Source: Planctomycetota bacterium (lineage in GTDB: Bacteria > Planctomycetota > Phycisphaerae > Phycisphaerales > UBA1924). Taken from it: a DNA stretch of 64,000 bases. The DNA is taken from contig JAEYUO010000004.1 of the NCBI GenBank assembly GCA_023432465.1, forward strand, positions 1 through 64,000. The letters are read 5' to 3'. Below the pieces are notes generated by a model, which saw nothing but the letters and a program-made list of their open reading frames with translations, was not told the DNA's origin and did not search any database. A program made the position numbers and the translations under genes. Shown here piece after piece: positions 22,907 through 31,308 of the stretch (positions within the stretch are counted from its first letter, which is position 1; the number at the start of each line of letters is the position of its first letter).

Positions 22907-24424
22907 ATGCCGCAGCGGCGATCGACTATCCGCACGACGGCGACCGCATCCGGCGCGGTCTGGCTCGTGGTTGTGGTGGGCGTCGTCCTTGAACTCACGC
23001 ACGGGATCGATGGATTGTCGTGGATCCGCATGGGCGGCCTTGTCGGCGCGGGTGCGGCATCAACGGTGATGATCGCGCTCCTGCTGGGCCGAAGAGCCGG
23101 AAAGATTGCGGACATCGAGCGCGTGGCGCGTGCGATCGTCGCGGCGGACATCGGCAAGCCGCGCGATCCGCGCGTGGCGATCAAGCACGCGCCGGCGGAG
23201 GAGACGGGGGAGTTCGCGCCGGTGTACGAGGCGTTGGATGAACTGGCGCTTCGTGTCGAGAAGCAGCACAAGTCCGTGGCCAAGCACGCGAGCAACCTCG
23301 GCGCGATCATCGATGCGATGGATGAGCCGTTGATCGCGACGGACAACCAGGAGCGCGTGCTGCTCTGCAACCGCTCGGCCGAGGCGCTCCTCGGGGTTTC
23401 GCGTACGTTGAGCGAGCCGGCGGCCGGGATGATCGGCCGACCGATCAGCGAGGTGTTCACGCAGGCGGAGTTGCTGGAGATGCACGCCGCGGCGAGGCGG
23501 GGGCAGACGAGCCGCCTGCGGGTCCGCGTGATGACAGCGATCGGGCAGCGCGTGCTGCAGGTCTCGGCGTTGCCGGTGCCGGCGGCGTGGGGCGCCGGGG
23601 TGTTCGGCGCGGTGATGATCCTGCGCGATGTCACCGAACTCGATCAGGCGGTTCAGGTGAAGGCGGACTTCGTCGCCAACGCGTCGCACGAACTGCGTAC
23701 GCCGGTCGCGGCGATCCGCATGGCGGCCGAGACGCTCAAGGATGCCGTGCGAGATGACCCGGCCATGGCGGAGAAGGTCGCGGCGATGGTGCTGTCGCAT
23801 GCCCTGCGCCTGGAGGACCTGCTGCGCGACCTGCTCGACCTGTCGCGGCTGGAATCGCCGGATGTTCCGCTGGTGATCAGCGAGATCGACCTCGAAGCCC
23901 TTGGCGCGAGCCTGTCGCAGCAGTTCGAGGACCTTCTCCGCTGTCGACGGCTGCAACTGCGGTTTGAGTTCGATGCCGACACGCGTGGCCTGAAGACCGA
24001 TGCGAGGTTGCTGACCTTGATACTTCGCAACCTGGTCGAGAACTCGTGCAAGTTCGCGTTCGAGGGGAGCACGATCCGCATCGTGGGGACGATGATCGAG
24101 GAGGAGGTCGGGAGCGAGAAGGGCTCCAGGCCGCTTCGGGGCGTGGCCCGGTTTGAAGTGATCGACAAGGGCATGGGAATCCCGCTCGCGCACCAGGAGC
24201 GGGTCTTTGAGCGGTTCTATCAGGTGGACTCGGCACGATCCGGCCCGACCACGAAGCGCGGCACCGGCCTCGGTCTGGCGATCGTGAAGCACGCGGCGCG
24301 GGCGCTCAAGGGGACTGTCGGGCTCGATTCCACATGGGGCGAGGGCACCACGGCCTGGGTGGAGGTGCCGGTGGCGTTCGCGGCTGGGCCGGACCCGGCG
24401 GCGAGCGCTCCGTCCGCTACTTGA
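22907..24424 (+). CDS. PhoR-like sensor histidine kinase
   Basis: 505 residues from the ATG at 22907, which follows GGAGG at good spacing; an in-frame GTG at 22868 would add 13 residues. Two N-terminal membrane segments (VWLVVVVGVVLELTHG and GAASTVMIALLLG) are separated by a very short loop, so sensing is probably not periplasmic. A helical linker is followed by a PAS-like domain (LGAIIDAMDEPLIATDNQER), then the HisKA helix VANASHELRTPVAAIRMAAE with the phospho-acceptor His, and the ATPase domain: LRNLVENSCKFAF (N box), DKGMGIPLAHQERVFERFYQ (G1/F) and GTGLGLAIVKHAARAL (G2). Order and size match PhoR. Co-transcribed with the response regulator; its end overlaps the convergent lipoprotein gene by eight bases. 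Confidence 0.9.
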   Translation: MPQRRSTIRTTATASGAVWLVVVVGVVLELTHGIDGLSWIRMGGLVGAGAASTVMIALLLGRRAGKIADIERVARAIVAADIGKPRDPRVAIKHAPAEETGEFAPVYEALDELALRVEKQHKSVAKHASNLGAIIDAMDEPLIATDNQERVLLCNRSAEALLGVSRTLSEPAAGMIGRPISEVFTQAELLEMHAAARRGQTSRLRVRVMTAIGQRVLQVSALPVPAAWGAGVFGAVMILRDVTELDQAVQVKADFVANASHELRTPVAAIRMAAETLKDAVRDDPAMAEKVAAMVLSHALRLEDLLRDLLDLSRLESPDVPLVISEIDLEALGASLSQQFEDLLRCRRLQLRFEFDADTRGLKTDARLLTLILRNLVENSCKFAFEGSTIRIVGTMIEEEVGSEKGSRPLRGVARFEVIDKGMGIPLAHQERVFERFYQVDSARSGPTTKRGTGLGLAIVKHAARALKGTVGLDSTWGEGTTAWVEVPVAFAAGPDPAASAPSAT

Positions 24425-24842
24425 ACTCCGCGACCTCCACGCCGGCGAGCTGTGTGAGCCTCCGCTCCACCACCGCGATCAGACGCTGCTCCGCTCCGGC
24501 ATCGCCCAGCGGCCCGACCGATGCCGTCAGCCCGAGCGCATCTTCCCCGCCGTCGGCCAAGCGACGGATCCTCAGACTCGCGGACAGCCCCGCGGGGTTC
24601 CGCAGGTCATAGCACCTCGTGTCCGAATCGACGCTCCACCACCGATGCACGACCCACTCGGCTTCGTTGGCACCCCAGATGACGGCCGAATCGACGTCAT
24701 CCCAATCGCCAGTCGTCGAGGCCCGAGCGGCATCCGGACGGAACTCGATCTCCGGACCGGTCTTCGGGGCGCACCCGGCCGCCGCGACCGCAACGGCAAG
24801 CAGAGGCAGAATACGAACAAAATCTAAACAAAATACCCCCAT
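24417..24842 (-). CDS. Small lipoprotein of unknown function
   Basis: 141 residues from the ATG at 24842; an ATG at 24890 would add 16 residues before the signal. The signal peptide GVFCLDFVRILPLLAVAVAA ends in a lipobox (AAAGC), so the protein should be lipidated. The mature part has a Trp-rich stretch (DDVDSAVIWGANEAEWVVHR, then WWSVDSDTRCYDL) and a C-terminal half with helices (RLIAVVERRLTQLAGVEVA). I do not recognise a family. It is convergent with the histidine kinase, overlapping it by eight bases, and divergent from phoH. Confidence 0.7.
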   Translation of the reverse strand: MGVFCLDFVRILPLLAVAVAAAGCAPKTGPEIEFRPDAARASTTGDWDDVDSAVIWGANEAEWVVHRWWSVDSDTRCYDLRNPAGLSASLRIRRLADGGEDALGLTASVGPLGDAGAEQRLIAVVERRLTQLAGVEVAEFK

Positions 24843-24959
24843 GCTTGGGGTTTCACGGATCGGAGCGGGCTTGCGCGGCGTAAAGTTCATGGTGGATTGG
24901 GGTCATCGTCTCGCGGCCCGGAACCAAGTCAGGATAGCGAGGCCCGGAGAACGCTCGGA

Positions 24960-26048
24960 GTGGAGTTCAGCATACAAGTTCCCCAAGGCGCCGAGCGTGT
25001 GACCATGCTGGGTTTGGGCGACCGAAACCTCAAGCTCTTGCGAGAGGCGATCGGCGTGCGTGTCTCTGCGCGCGAGAACCGGGTCGTGGTGGCCGGCGAA
25101 CGCGACCAGATCGCCGCGGCCAAAGGCGTGCTCGAGCGGCTGGAGGCCTCCGCTTCGCGCAACGAGCACCTGTCGAGGCAGCAGGTCCTGGACCTGATCG
25201 GTCAGGCAATGTCCGGCACCCTACGTCCGGTGCGCGATCACGATGGAATCAGCAACGAGTTCGTTCCGGCCTCGGGTCCGCCGTGGCAGGATCATCTGGA
25301 TGTCTATGTCGGTGGTCGGCAGGTCCGAGCGAAGACCCCGAATCAGCAGCTCTACCTCGATGTGATCCGCGATCACGACCTGAGCTTTGGCATCGGTCCG
25401 GCGGGCACCGGAAAGACCTATCTCGCGGTGGCCGCGGCGGTGCACATGCTCCGAGCCCAGATGGTCCGCAAGCTCATTCTCTGTCGGCCGGCGGTGGAGG
25501 CGGGCGAGCGGCTGGGGTTCCTGCCCGGAGACCTGCAGGCCAAAGTGAACCCGTATCTCCGGCCGCTGCTGGATGCCCTCCACGACATGATGGACTTTGC
25601 GACCATCAAGCGGTTCATGTTCAATGATGTGGTCGAGGTCATCCCCCTGGCGTACATGCGGGGGCGAACGCTGAACAACGCGGCGATCATCCTCGACGAA
25701 GCGCAGAACACGACCCGCGGCCAGATGCAGATGTTCCTGACGCGAATGGGACACGGCTCCAAGATGATCGTGACCGGAGACGTGACGCAGATCGACCTCC
25801 CCGAGCCCACCGAAAGCGGGTTGATCGATGCCGCGAGGAGGCTGCGGCGGATCAAGGGAATCGGTATGGTGCAGCTCGGGCAGGAGGACATCGTCCGCCA
25901 TTCGCTTGTGCAGAAGATCGTTGAGGCGTATCTGCCGTTGAACGAGCAGCAGGCGGGACAGGCGGGTTCTCCCTCGTCTCCCGAACCAGATGGCGAAGCA
26001 ACGGGATCAGATAGTCCGATAACTCATTCCAGGGATTCAAACGCCTGA
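24960..26048 (+). CDS. phoH: PhoH-family ATPase
   Basis: 362 residues from GTG at 24960, preceded by GGAGAACGCTCGGA; the frame is open a little further upstream. An N-terminal KH-like region (LGLGDRNLKLLREAIGVRVS, then VVVAGERDQIAAAKGVLERL) precedes the ATPase core: SFGIGPAGTGKTYLAVAAA (Walker A, about residue 145), CRPAVEAGERLGFLPGDLQA, and NNAAIILDEAQNTTRGQMQM (Walker B), then KMIVTGDVTQIDLP. PhoH proteins link RNA handling to YbeY and stress. It heads a plus-strand run with pgpH, which is a common gene order; the usual third member ybeY is missing here. The C-terminus is Ser/Glu/Pro-rich and probably disordered. Confidence 0.92.
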   Translation: MEFSIQVPQGAERVTMLGLGDRNLKLLREAIGVRVSARENRVVVAGERDQIAAAKGVLERLEASASRNEHLSRQQVLDLIGQAMSGTLRPVRDHDGISNEFVPASGPPWQDHLDVYVGGRQVRAKTPNQQLYLDVIRDHDLSFGIGPAGTGKTYLAVAAAVHMLRAQMVRKLILCRPAVEAGERLGFLPGDLQAKVNPYLRPLLDALHDMMDFATIKRFMFNDVVEVIPLAYMRGRTLNNAAIILDEAQNTTRGQMQMFLTRMGHGSKMIVTGDVTQIDLPEPTESGLIDAARRLRRIKGIGMVQLGQEDIVRHSLVQKIVEAYLPLNEQQAGQAGSPSSPEPDGEATGSDSPITHSRDSNA

Positions 26049-26133
26049 CGTACGGACCGATGGATCAACACGGTCGGGCTTGGCGCAGCGGTTCATAGAG
26101 AGGATGCTGTGTCGATCGGGGTGTGGGCACTGA

Positions 26134-28698
26134 ATGGCTCGAGAAACGTCCAAAGCAGTCACACGGGCACGCACGGAAGAACTCCGTCGCGAGATTGCGT
26201 TGACCGAGGTGGGCTGGCGGCGGCCCCTGCGGTCGCGGATGTTCTTGCTGGCGGTGCTGATCTGGACGGCGTTTGTGGTAGTGGTCGGGGCGGCGGCGGC
26301 CTGGACGCGCGAACAGCCGCTGGTCGCCGTGGATCGCGTGATGCGTCAGACGCGAACGGTCCGGGCGAGCTTCGAGATCGTGGATGAGCTTGCGACCGAG
26401 CAGGCCCGGAACGTGGCGCGGCAGCAGGCGCCCCGGGTGTACATCGCGAACGCCGCGGTGCTTGATGAGCTTCGGACCTCGCTTGAGAACATTCCCCGGG
26501 CCCTCAAGGACGTTGCGAATCTCGACGGGGTCGAACCCGGATTGCGGCAGCAGTTTGCCCTGAACGATGAGCGGCTTGAGGCGATCAAGCAGGCTGCCGA
26601 GGGAATCAACGCCGACCGCTGGCAGGCGCGGGTGACCCGGCTGATGGAGTCGCTGGCCCGAACGCCGATCCTGGACAGTTCCGCGTTCCAGCTTGAGACA
26701 CTCTCGCAGAATCCGGAGATCGAGCTGCGTGTGACGGGCCGGTCCGCGATGCTTGTTCCATCGAACACGGTTGAGGACATCGAGCGTGCGAATCTGCCCG
26801 AGCGCATGCGGACGATGGCCGCGGCGGCGGGCTTCACGGGGGCTGCGCTGGATCTGGTTGCGGCGAGGCTCTCCCACCAGCCGAGGCCGACGTTTGCGTT
26901 CGATCAGAAAGAGACGACCGCGATTCAGGAGGCGCAGGCGGCGGCGGTGCCGAAGCGGGTTGTGACATACCCCGACCGCGAGGTGATCTACCGCCGCGGC
27001 GACACGCTCTCGGCGACTCGGCTGGCGGTGCTTGAGGCGGCGCTCAATGCCGAGAAGCAGACGAGCTCGTTCTGGCAACTCTGGCTGCCGCGGATCGCGG
27101 TTTTCGGGGTTGTGTGCGCGGTGGGCCTGGCGCTTGCTGGGTATGTGGCGTTGTTCTGCACGATGGTGCGGCGGAGCCCCGGTCGGATGGCCGCGCTTGC
27201 GGGCCTGATGGCCGGCACGATGGTCCTGGCGTGCTGGGCGACGGCTGCGCAGCCTGCGTTGATCGCGCTGATGGGTGTGGCGCCGACGGTGTTCGTCACC
27301 GTGCTGCTGGCGATCGCGTATGACCGGCGCGTTGCGCTGGCGTTTGGCGCACTCCACGGCGCGCTGGTGTGCCTTGCGCTGGATCAGAGCGTGAGCCTGT
27401 ATGCCGTGATGATCGTGGGCATCGGCGTCGCTGTGTGGCAGCTCAAGGAGATCCGGGATCGCGATGCGCTCATCCGCACCGGTGTCCTCGAGGGGCTTGC
27501 GCTCGCGGGCGGGACCTTCCTTGTGGGCGTGCTGGAACTGCCGGGCACGGCCGAAGCGGTGCGGCAGGCGGCGATGGATGCCGGCCTCGCGGGGTTCGGC
27601 GGGCTGCTGGTCGCGGGTGTGACGCTGTTCATCCTGCCGACCGTTGAGAAGACGTTCGACATTACGACGGGCATGACACTGATCGAGCTGCGCGACCCCA
27701 AGCAGCCGCTGCTGCGTCAGCTCCAGCAGAGAGCCCCGGGCACGTACAACCACTCGCTGAACCTGGCGAGCCTCGCCGAGGCCGCGGCGGACGCCATCGG
27801 CGCCGACGGGCTCTTGGCGTATGTCGGCGCGCTGTACCACGACATCGGGAAAATGAACAAGCCCGAGTACTTCGTGGAGAACCAGACACCGGGCATCAAC
27901 AAGCACGACAAGCTCAGCCCCGCGATGAGTCTGCTGGTGATCGTCGGTCATGTGAAGGACGGCATGGAGCTGGCGCGGGAGTTCAACCTGCCGCGGCAGA
28001 TCTGGCACTTCATCGAGAGCCACCATGGCACGACGCTGGTCGAGTACTTCTTCAACCGCGCCAAGCGGCAGGCCGAGGCGGCGGCGGGGCTGGCAGCCGC
28101 GGGGGTCGCGGGGAGCGGCGGGGGGTCGGCGACGGGGATGTCGCCCGCCAGCGGAACAAGCTCGATGGATTCGATCGCGATTCCGAGCGAGATGGAGTAT
28201 CGCTACCCCGGCCCGAAGCCGCGCATGAAGGAAGCGGCGATCGTGATGCTGTGCGATGCGGTCGAGAGCGCGAGCCGCGCGATGGCGGACCCGACGCCCA
28301 GCCGCATCGATGCGATGGTCCGCGCGATCGCGACCAAGCGCCTGCTCGACGGTCAGTTCGACGAGTGCGACCTGACGCTGCGCGACCTGAACATCATTGT
28401 TGATTCGGTGAGCAAGACGCTGGCGAGCATCTACCACGGCCGCATCGCGTATCCCACCGGGCCGACCTCGGCGGAGAACGCGCCGGACAAGCCGCGGACC
28501 TCTGACTCGGCGGCCGCGGCCAAGACCAGCGGTAGTAGCGGCAAGTCCGAGACTCCCGCATTGGCAGCGGGAACGGGTGGGGCGGGTGGGGCGGGGGGCT
28601 CGGGGGGCTCGGTCCCGACGACGCGCCTGCCGGCGGGGGCGATGACGCCGGTGCAGGGGGTGGGTGGGAGTGCGGTGAGGCGGGATCCGATGGCGTAA
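26134..28698 (+). CDS. pgpH: 7TM-HD membrane protein, PgpH-type cyclic-di-AMP phosphodiesterase
   Basis: 854 residues. One N-terminal membrane segment (FLLAVLIWTAFVVVVGAAAA) is followed by a large outside domain (residues about 65-310). Then comes a seven-segment membrane unit (about 320-500; ALIALMGVAPTVFVTVLLAI), and a cytoplasmic HD domain with the signature APGTYNHSLNLASLAEAA, YVGALYHDIGKMNKPEYF and FIESHHGTTLVEYFF. The metal-binding His and Asp residues are present. In Firmicutes and elsewhere PgpH hydrolyses c-di-AMP. A Gly/Ser/Ala-rich insert of about 35 residues lies within the HD region after FFNRAKRQAEAA, and the C-terminal 90 residues are low-complexity Gly/Pro/Ser. Follows phoH by 85 bases. 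Confidence 0.9.
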   Translation: MARETSKAVTRARTEELRREIALTEVGWRRPLRSRMFLLAVLIWTAFVVVVGAAAAWTREQPLVAVDRVMRQTRTVRASFEIVDELATEQARNVARQQAPRVYIANAAVLDELRTSLENIPRALKDVANLDGVEPGLRQQFALNDERLEAIKQAAEGINADRWQARVTRLMESLARTPILDSSAFQLETLSQNPEIELRVTGRSAMLVPSNTVEDIERANLPERMRTMAAAAGFTGAALDLVAARLSHQPRPTFAFDQKETTAIQEAQAAAVPKRVVTYPDREVIYRRGDTLSATRLAVLEAALNAEKQTSSFWQLWLPRIAVFGVVCAVGLALAGYVALFCTMVRRSPGRMAALAGLMAGTMVLACWATAAQPALIALMGVAPTVFVTVLLAIAYDRRVALAFGALHGALVCLALDQSVSLYAVMIVGIGVAVWQLKEIRDRDALIRTGVLEGLALAGGTFLVGVLELPGTAEAVRQAAMDAGLAGFGGLLVAGVTLFILPTVEKTFDITTGMTLIELRDPKQPLLRQLQQRAPGTYNHSLNLASLAEAAADAIGADGLLAYVGALYHDIGKMNKPEYFVENQTPGINKHDKLSPAMSLLVIVGHVKDGMELAREFNLPRQIWHFIESHHGTTLVEYFFNRAKRQAEAAAGLAAAGVAGSGGGSATGMSPASGTSSMDSIAIPSEMEYRYPGPKPRMKEAAIVMLCDAVESASRAMADPTPSRIDAMVRAIATKRLLDGQFDECDLTLRDLNIIVDSVSKTLASIYHGRIAYPTGPTSAENAPDKPRTSDSAAAAKTSGSSGKSETPALAAGTGGAGGAGGSGGSVPTTRLPAGAMTPVQGVGGSAVRRDPMA

Positions 28699-28728
28699 GC
28701 GTTCGAGTTCGATGTAGAGGGCCCACGA

Positions 28729-28950
28729 GTGAACAGCGGCGAAGACACCCGAGACGGGTCGCGACTCGACCGTTCGGCGTTCGATATTGTCTCCTTGCAC
28801 GAACGGTGCGATGACGGTGCATATTGGCGAACAAAGACGCCCGAAGAGCGGATGCATGCGCTTGAGCGACTTCGGAGGATGGCTTATGGAGATGCCGCTT
28901 GCGCCCGACTTCAAAGAGTTTTTGTCATTGCTCAACTCCGAGAAAGTTGA
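28729..28950 (+). CDS. Small partner protein of an adjacent nucleotidyltransferase
   Basis: 73 residues from a GTG at 28729. The second half (AYWRTKTPEERMHALERLRR, then MAYGDAACARLQRVF) is a pattern I remember from short proteins encoded immediately upstream of MNT-type nucleotidyltransferases in planctomycetes, cyanobacteria and other phyla. Its last 65 bases overlap the start of the nucleotidyltransferase gene in another frame, implying translational coupling. No membrane segment. A toxin/antitoxin-like relation is possible but unproven. Confidence 0.65.
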   Translation: MNSGEDTRDGSRLDRSAFDIVSLHERCDDGAYWRTKTPEERMHALERLRRMAYGDAACARLQRVFVIAQLRES

Positions 28951-29335
28951 GTACTTGCTGGTGGGCGGTTATGCGGTGAGCTTCTACGGCTACCCACGCC
29001 CCACGGGCGACCTCGACATCTGGATCGCGATCAGCAAGGAGAACGGAGAGCGGGTGCAGCGCGTCGTTGAACGATTCGGATTTCCGGGCGGTGGAGCCGC
29101 TCTCGAGGAGTTTCTGAAGCCTGATCAAATCCTACGGATGGGAGTTCCGCCGATCCGCATCGAGATTCTCACGGGCGTGAGCGGAGTGCGGTTTTCTGAG
29201 TGCTACAAACGACGAACCGAGACCACAATCGACACTGTTCGTGTTTCGGTCATCGCGCGCGAAGATCTCCTTGCAAACAAGCGAGCGGCCGGGCGACACA
29301 AAGACCTCAACGACCTTGAGCATCTCGGCGGCTGA
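28886..29335 (+). CDS. MNT-fold nucleotidyltransferase (AbiEii / DUF6036-like)
   Basis: 149 residues from the ATG at 28886, placed by GGAGG seven bases upstream. The N-terminal half shows the minimal nucleotidyltransferase signature: EYLLVGGYAVSFYGYPRPTG followed by DLDIWI with two catalytic-type acids, then IRIEILTGVSGVRFSE with a possible third. The C-terminal half ends LLANKRAAGRHKDLNDLEHL, the conserved helix of this family. Members act as antitoxin or toxin enzymes that add nucleotides to protein or tRNA, or have unknown roles. It overlaps the small upstream gene by 65 bases, and the pair sits between pgpH and dus. Confidence 0.85.
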   Translation: MEMPLAPDFKEFLSLLNSEKVEYLLVGGYAVSFYGYPRPTGDLDIWIAISKENGERVQRVVERFGFPGGGAALEEFLKPDQILRMGVPPIRIEILTGVSGVRFSECYKRRTETTIDTVRVSVIAREDLLANKRAAGRHKDLNDLEHLGG

Positions 29336-29341
29336 GCGCCG

Positions 29342-30763
29342 CTAGAGAACCGGGGAGTGTTTGAGCACTGAATAAAACTCCCCCAGCACCGCCTGCCAGT
29401 CCCCGATTCCGTTGATCCCGATCATCCGCTTGCGGACTTCTTCTCCGCGCGGGTGGTGCGCGGCGAAGCGGATGCCAAACTTCCGCATCATGCGCGAGGC
29501 GACCAGTTCGCCGTTGACCGCAACGCTGAGCCGGAAGTGCTGCTCAAGCACATCGCGCTGCTCGGCGATCGTCGGAGGCTGCGACCACGAAGGGTCACCA
29601 GCGATGAGCCGCCGCGCCTGCTGGAAGATCCACGGGTTGCCGATGCAGCCGCGCGCCACGCTGACGCCGTGCACACCTGTGTACGCGATCATGCGGAAGA
29701 TGTCCCCGACTTCCCAGATGTCCCCCGAGCCGAAGATCACGCGGTCCGGCCGTCGCGACACGAGGTCCTTGAGGAAGGTCCACCGCGACGGGCCGACGTA
29801 CTTCTGCTCGACCGTCCGCGCGTGCACCGTCGCCCACGCGTATCCCAGTTCATACGCCGCATCGAAGATGCGCTCAAAGTTCCTGGCCATTTCCGGCGTG
29901 TCGTCGTACGCGCGGCGCAGCTTCACCGTGCACGGAACTTCCCGTGGCACGGCCTCCCGCACCGCTCGCAGGATCACGATCGCGCCCTCCGGTTCCGCCA
30001 GCCAGTGCCCGCCGCGAGCCTTGCTGCGGATCTTCTTCACCGGGCAGGCGAGGTTGACGTCAATCGTGGCAAACGATGTGGGATGCGGGATGTGGGAAGT
30101 GGGATGTGCGGAACCGGGTTCGGTGAGACCGTTGGCGCTGGGCAGTTCCTCCGGCACGAACTTTTCTCGGTGCCGGGCTGATGCCTTGGTGCTGCGCTGC
30201 TCTGCGACTTCGCTGCTTTGCCGGTATCCCTCCTCGCCCTCGCCGCAAAGGGGGTGGTCGGTCTCCTGGAGGAAGTCGCCGGTCTTGGGCAGCTCGCCGC
30301 CCTCGCCGTAGGCCATTTCGCGATAGGCCCGCCGGCCGCGCGAACCCTGCTCGATCATCTTCACGGCCGCCGCGGCCATCTCGTCGGGGTCGCTCCCCAT
30401 GATCTGCCCGCAGAGCGGGTGATCCTCCTCGCCGCCCGGGACGTTGTCACGCAGGGATTGCAGGTCGGCTTTGTCGAAGCCGTGCCCGCCGCCAAGCAGG
30501 GCACGATCCAGCAGGGCCTCGGTCACGCAGAACGGGCACCCCAGCCGTCTAGCTACGATCCGCATCGCGGCATCGGAGTAGCCGGCCAGGCCCGCCTGAA
30601 AGAACGGCGCATCGGCAGTCCACCCCGGAACCGCGGCACGGATGCGCGGGTCCAGCCCGCGAGCAGTGAACTGGGCCGCGGCTTCGGGTACGCTGATGGC
30701 ATCCGACCCGGGCGCGAACGCGGGCGATGGGGGGGTGGCGTTGTTGGAGTCGGTGCAGCCCAT
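29342..30763 (-). CDS. dus: tRNA-dihydrouridine synthase with a large in-frame insertion
   Basis: 473 residues against about 320-350 for the family. FMN enzyme that reduces uridines in tRNA. Recognisable blocks are FFQAGLAGYSDAAMRIVARR, CGQIMGSDPDEMAAAAVKMI, then TIDVNLACPVKKIRSKARGG with the catalytic-region Cys-Pro, VPCTVKLRRAYDD, and the FMN phosphate site GDIWEVGDIFRMIAYTGVHG, VARGCIGNPWIFQQA. Between MIEQG and FATIDVN about 95 residues are inserted, rich in Glu/Gly/Arg. The insert ends in HPTSHIPHPTS, encoded by a heptamer array (30075-30109). The frame stays open through it. An N-terminal tail of about 50 residues also precedes the barrel. Start at 30763; the lipoprotein at 30802 is divergent. 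Confidence 0.9.
   Translation of the reverse strand: MGCTDSNNATPPSPAFAPGSDAISVPEAAAQFTARGLDPRIRAAVPGWTADAPFFQAGLAGYSDAAMRIVARRLGCPFCVTEALLDRALLGGGHGFDKADLQSLRDNVPGGEEDHPLCGQIMGSDPDEMAAAAVKMIEQGSRGRRAYREMAYGEGGELPKTGDFLQETDHPLCGEGEEGYRQSSEVAEQRSTKASARHREKFVPEELPSANGLTEPGSAHPTSHIPHPTSFATIDVNLACPVKKIRSKARGGHWLAEPEGAIVILRAVREAVPREVPCTVKLRRAYDDTPEMARNFERIFDAAYELGYAWATVHARTVEQKYVGPSRWTFLKDLVSRRPDRVIFGSGDIWEVGDIFRMIAYTGVHGVSVARGCIGNPWIFQQARRLIAGDPSWSQPPTIAEQRDVLEQHFRLSVAVNGELVASRMMRKFGIRFAAHHPRGEEVRKRMIGINGIGDWQAVLGEFYSVLKHSPVL
30075..30109. repeat. Heptamer array (GATGTGG type, five copies) inside the dus coding frame
   Basis: GATGTGG, GATGCGG, GATGTGG, GAAGTGG and GATGTGC are contiguous on the plus strand and are read on the minus strand as the HPTSHIPHPTS stretch. 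Because seven is not a multiple of three, each copy gained or lost would shift the dus frame. Confidence 0.8.
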
Positions 30764-30801
30764 GGGCGGGGGACTCTAGGTTTGACGCGGAGAAGGCAGG
30801 C

Positions 30802-31260
30802 ATGAGGCACGGGGCACAGTGGAAGAGCCAGCGGGTCGTTGCGGCAGTTGCGGGGATGATGGCCGCGGCGGTCGTGCTGGGAGGGTGCACCAGCGGCAGC
30901 AGGGTGGATGCGGGGTTGCCGGAGTATCCCATCGAGCTCCGCCAGACCACGGTGCTGGATGTCCAGGTGGTGCGGGACGACACACACATCACCATGACCA
31001 ACACGACGGCGCGATCGATCGGAAAGGCGCGGATGTGGGTGAACGGGTGGTACAGCCGCGATATCGCGGGCTTTGGCGTCGGGGAGAGTGTGACCCTCAG
31101 CCTGTTTGATTTCAAGGACGCGTACGGCACGCCGTTCCGTGCCGGCGGATTCTTCGCGACGGAGCGGCCCGATCGGCTTGTGCTTGCTCAGCTGGAGCCG
31201 CTGGATGTCGAGCCGCGGGAACTGCTGGGGCTGGTGGTGGTGGGGCGCGGCGATGAGTGA
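30802..31260 (+). CDS. Small lipoprotein of unknown function
   Basis: 152 residues from the ATG at 30802, with GGAGAAGGCAGG just upstream. The signal peptide (VVAAVAGMMAAAVVLGGC) ends in a lipobox, so it is lipid-anchored. The mature part is a compact beta-rich unit (QVVRDDTHITMTNTTARSIG, then KARMWVNGWYSRDIAGFGVG) that reads like an immunoglobulin-type or FxLYD-like fold. No catalytic motif is visible. Divergent from dus by 38 bases and upstream of the deacetylase gene. Confidence 0.75.
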   Translation: MRHGAQWKSQRVVAAVAGMMAAAVVLGGCTSGSRVDAGLPEYPIELRQTTVLDVQVVRDDTHITMTNTTARSIGKARMWVNGWYSRDIAGFGVGESVTLSLFDFKDAYGTPFRAGGFFATERPDRLVLAQLEPLDVEPRELLGLVVVGRGDE

Positions 31261-31308
31261 ACAGTCCTGAGAAAGAACACACCTTCGATACCCCTTTCGT
31301 TTAAACTC

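Noticed and set aside
26065..28935. 956-codon open frame on the minus strand
   Set aside because: It is antisense to pgpH, has Arg/His/Pro-rich composition and no domain; it is a by-product of GC-rich codon third positions.
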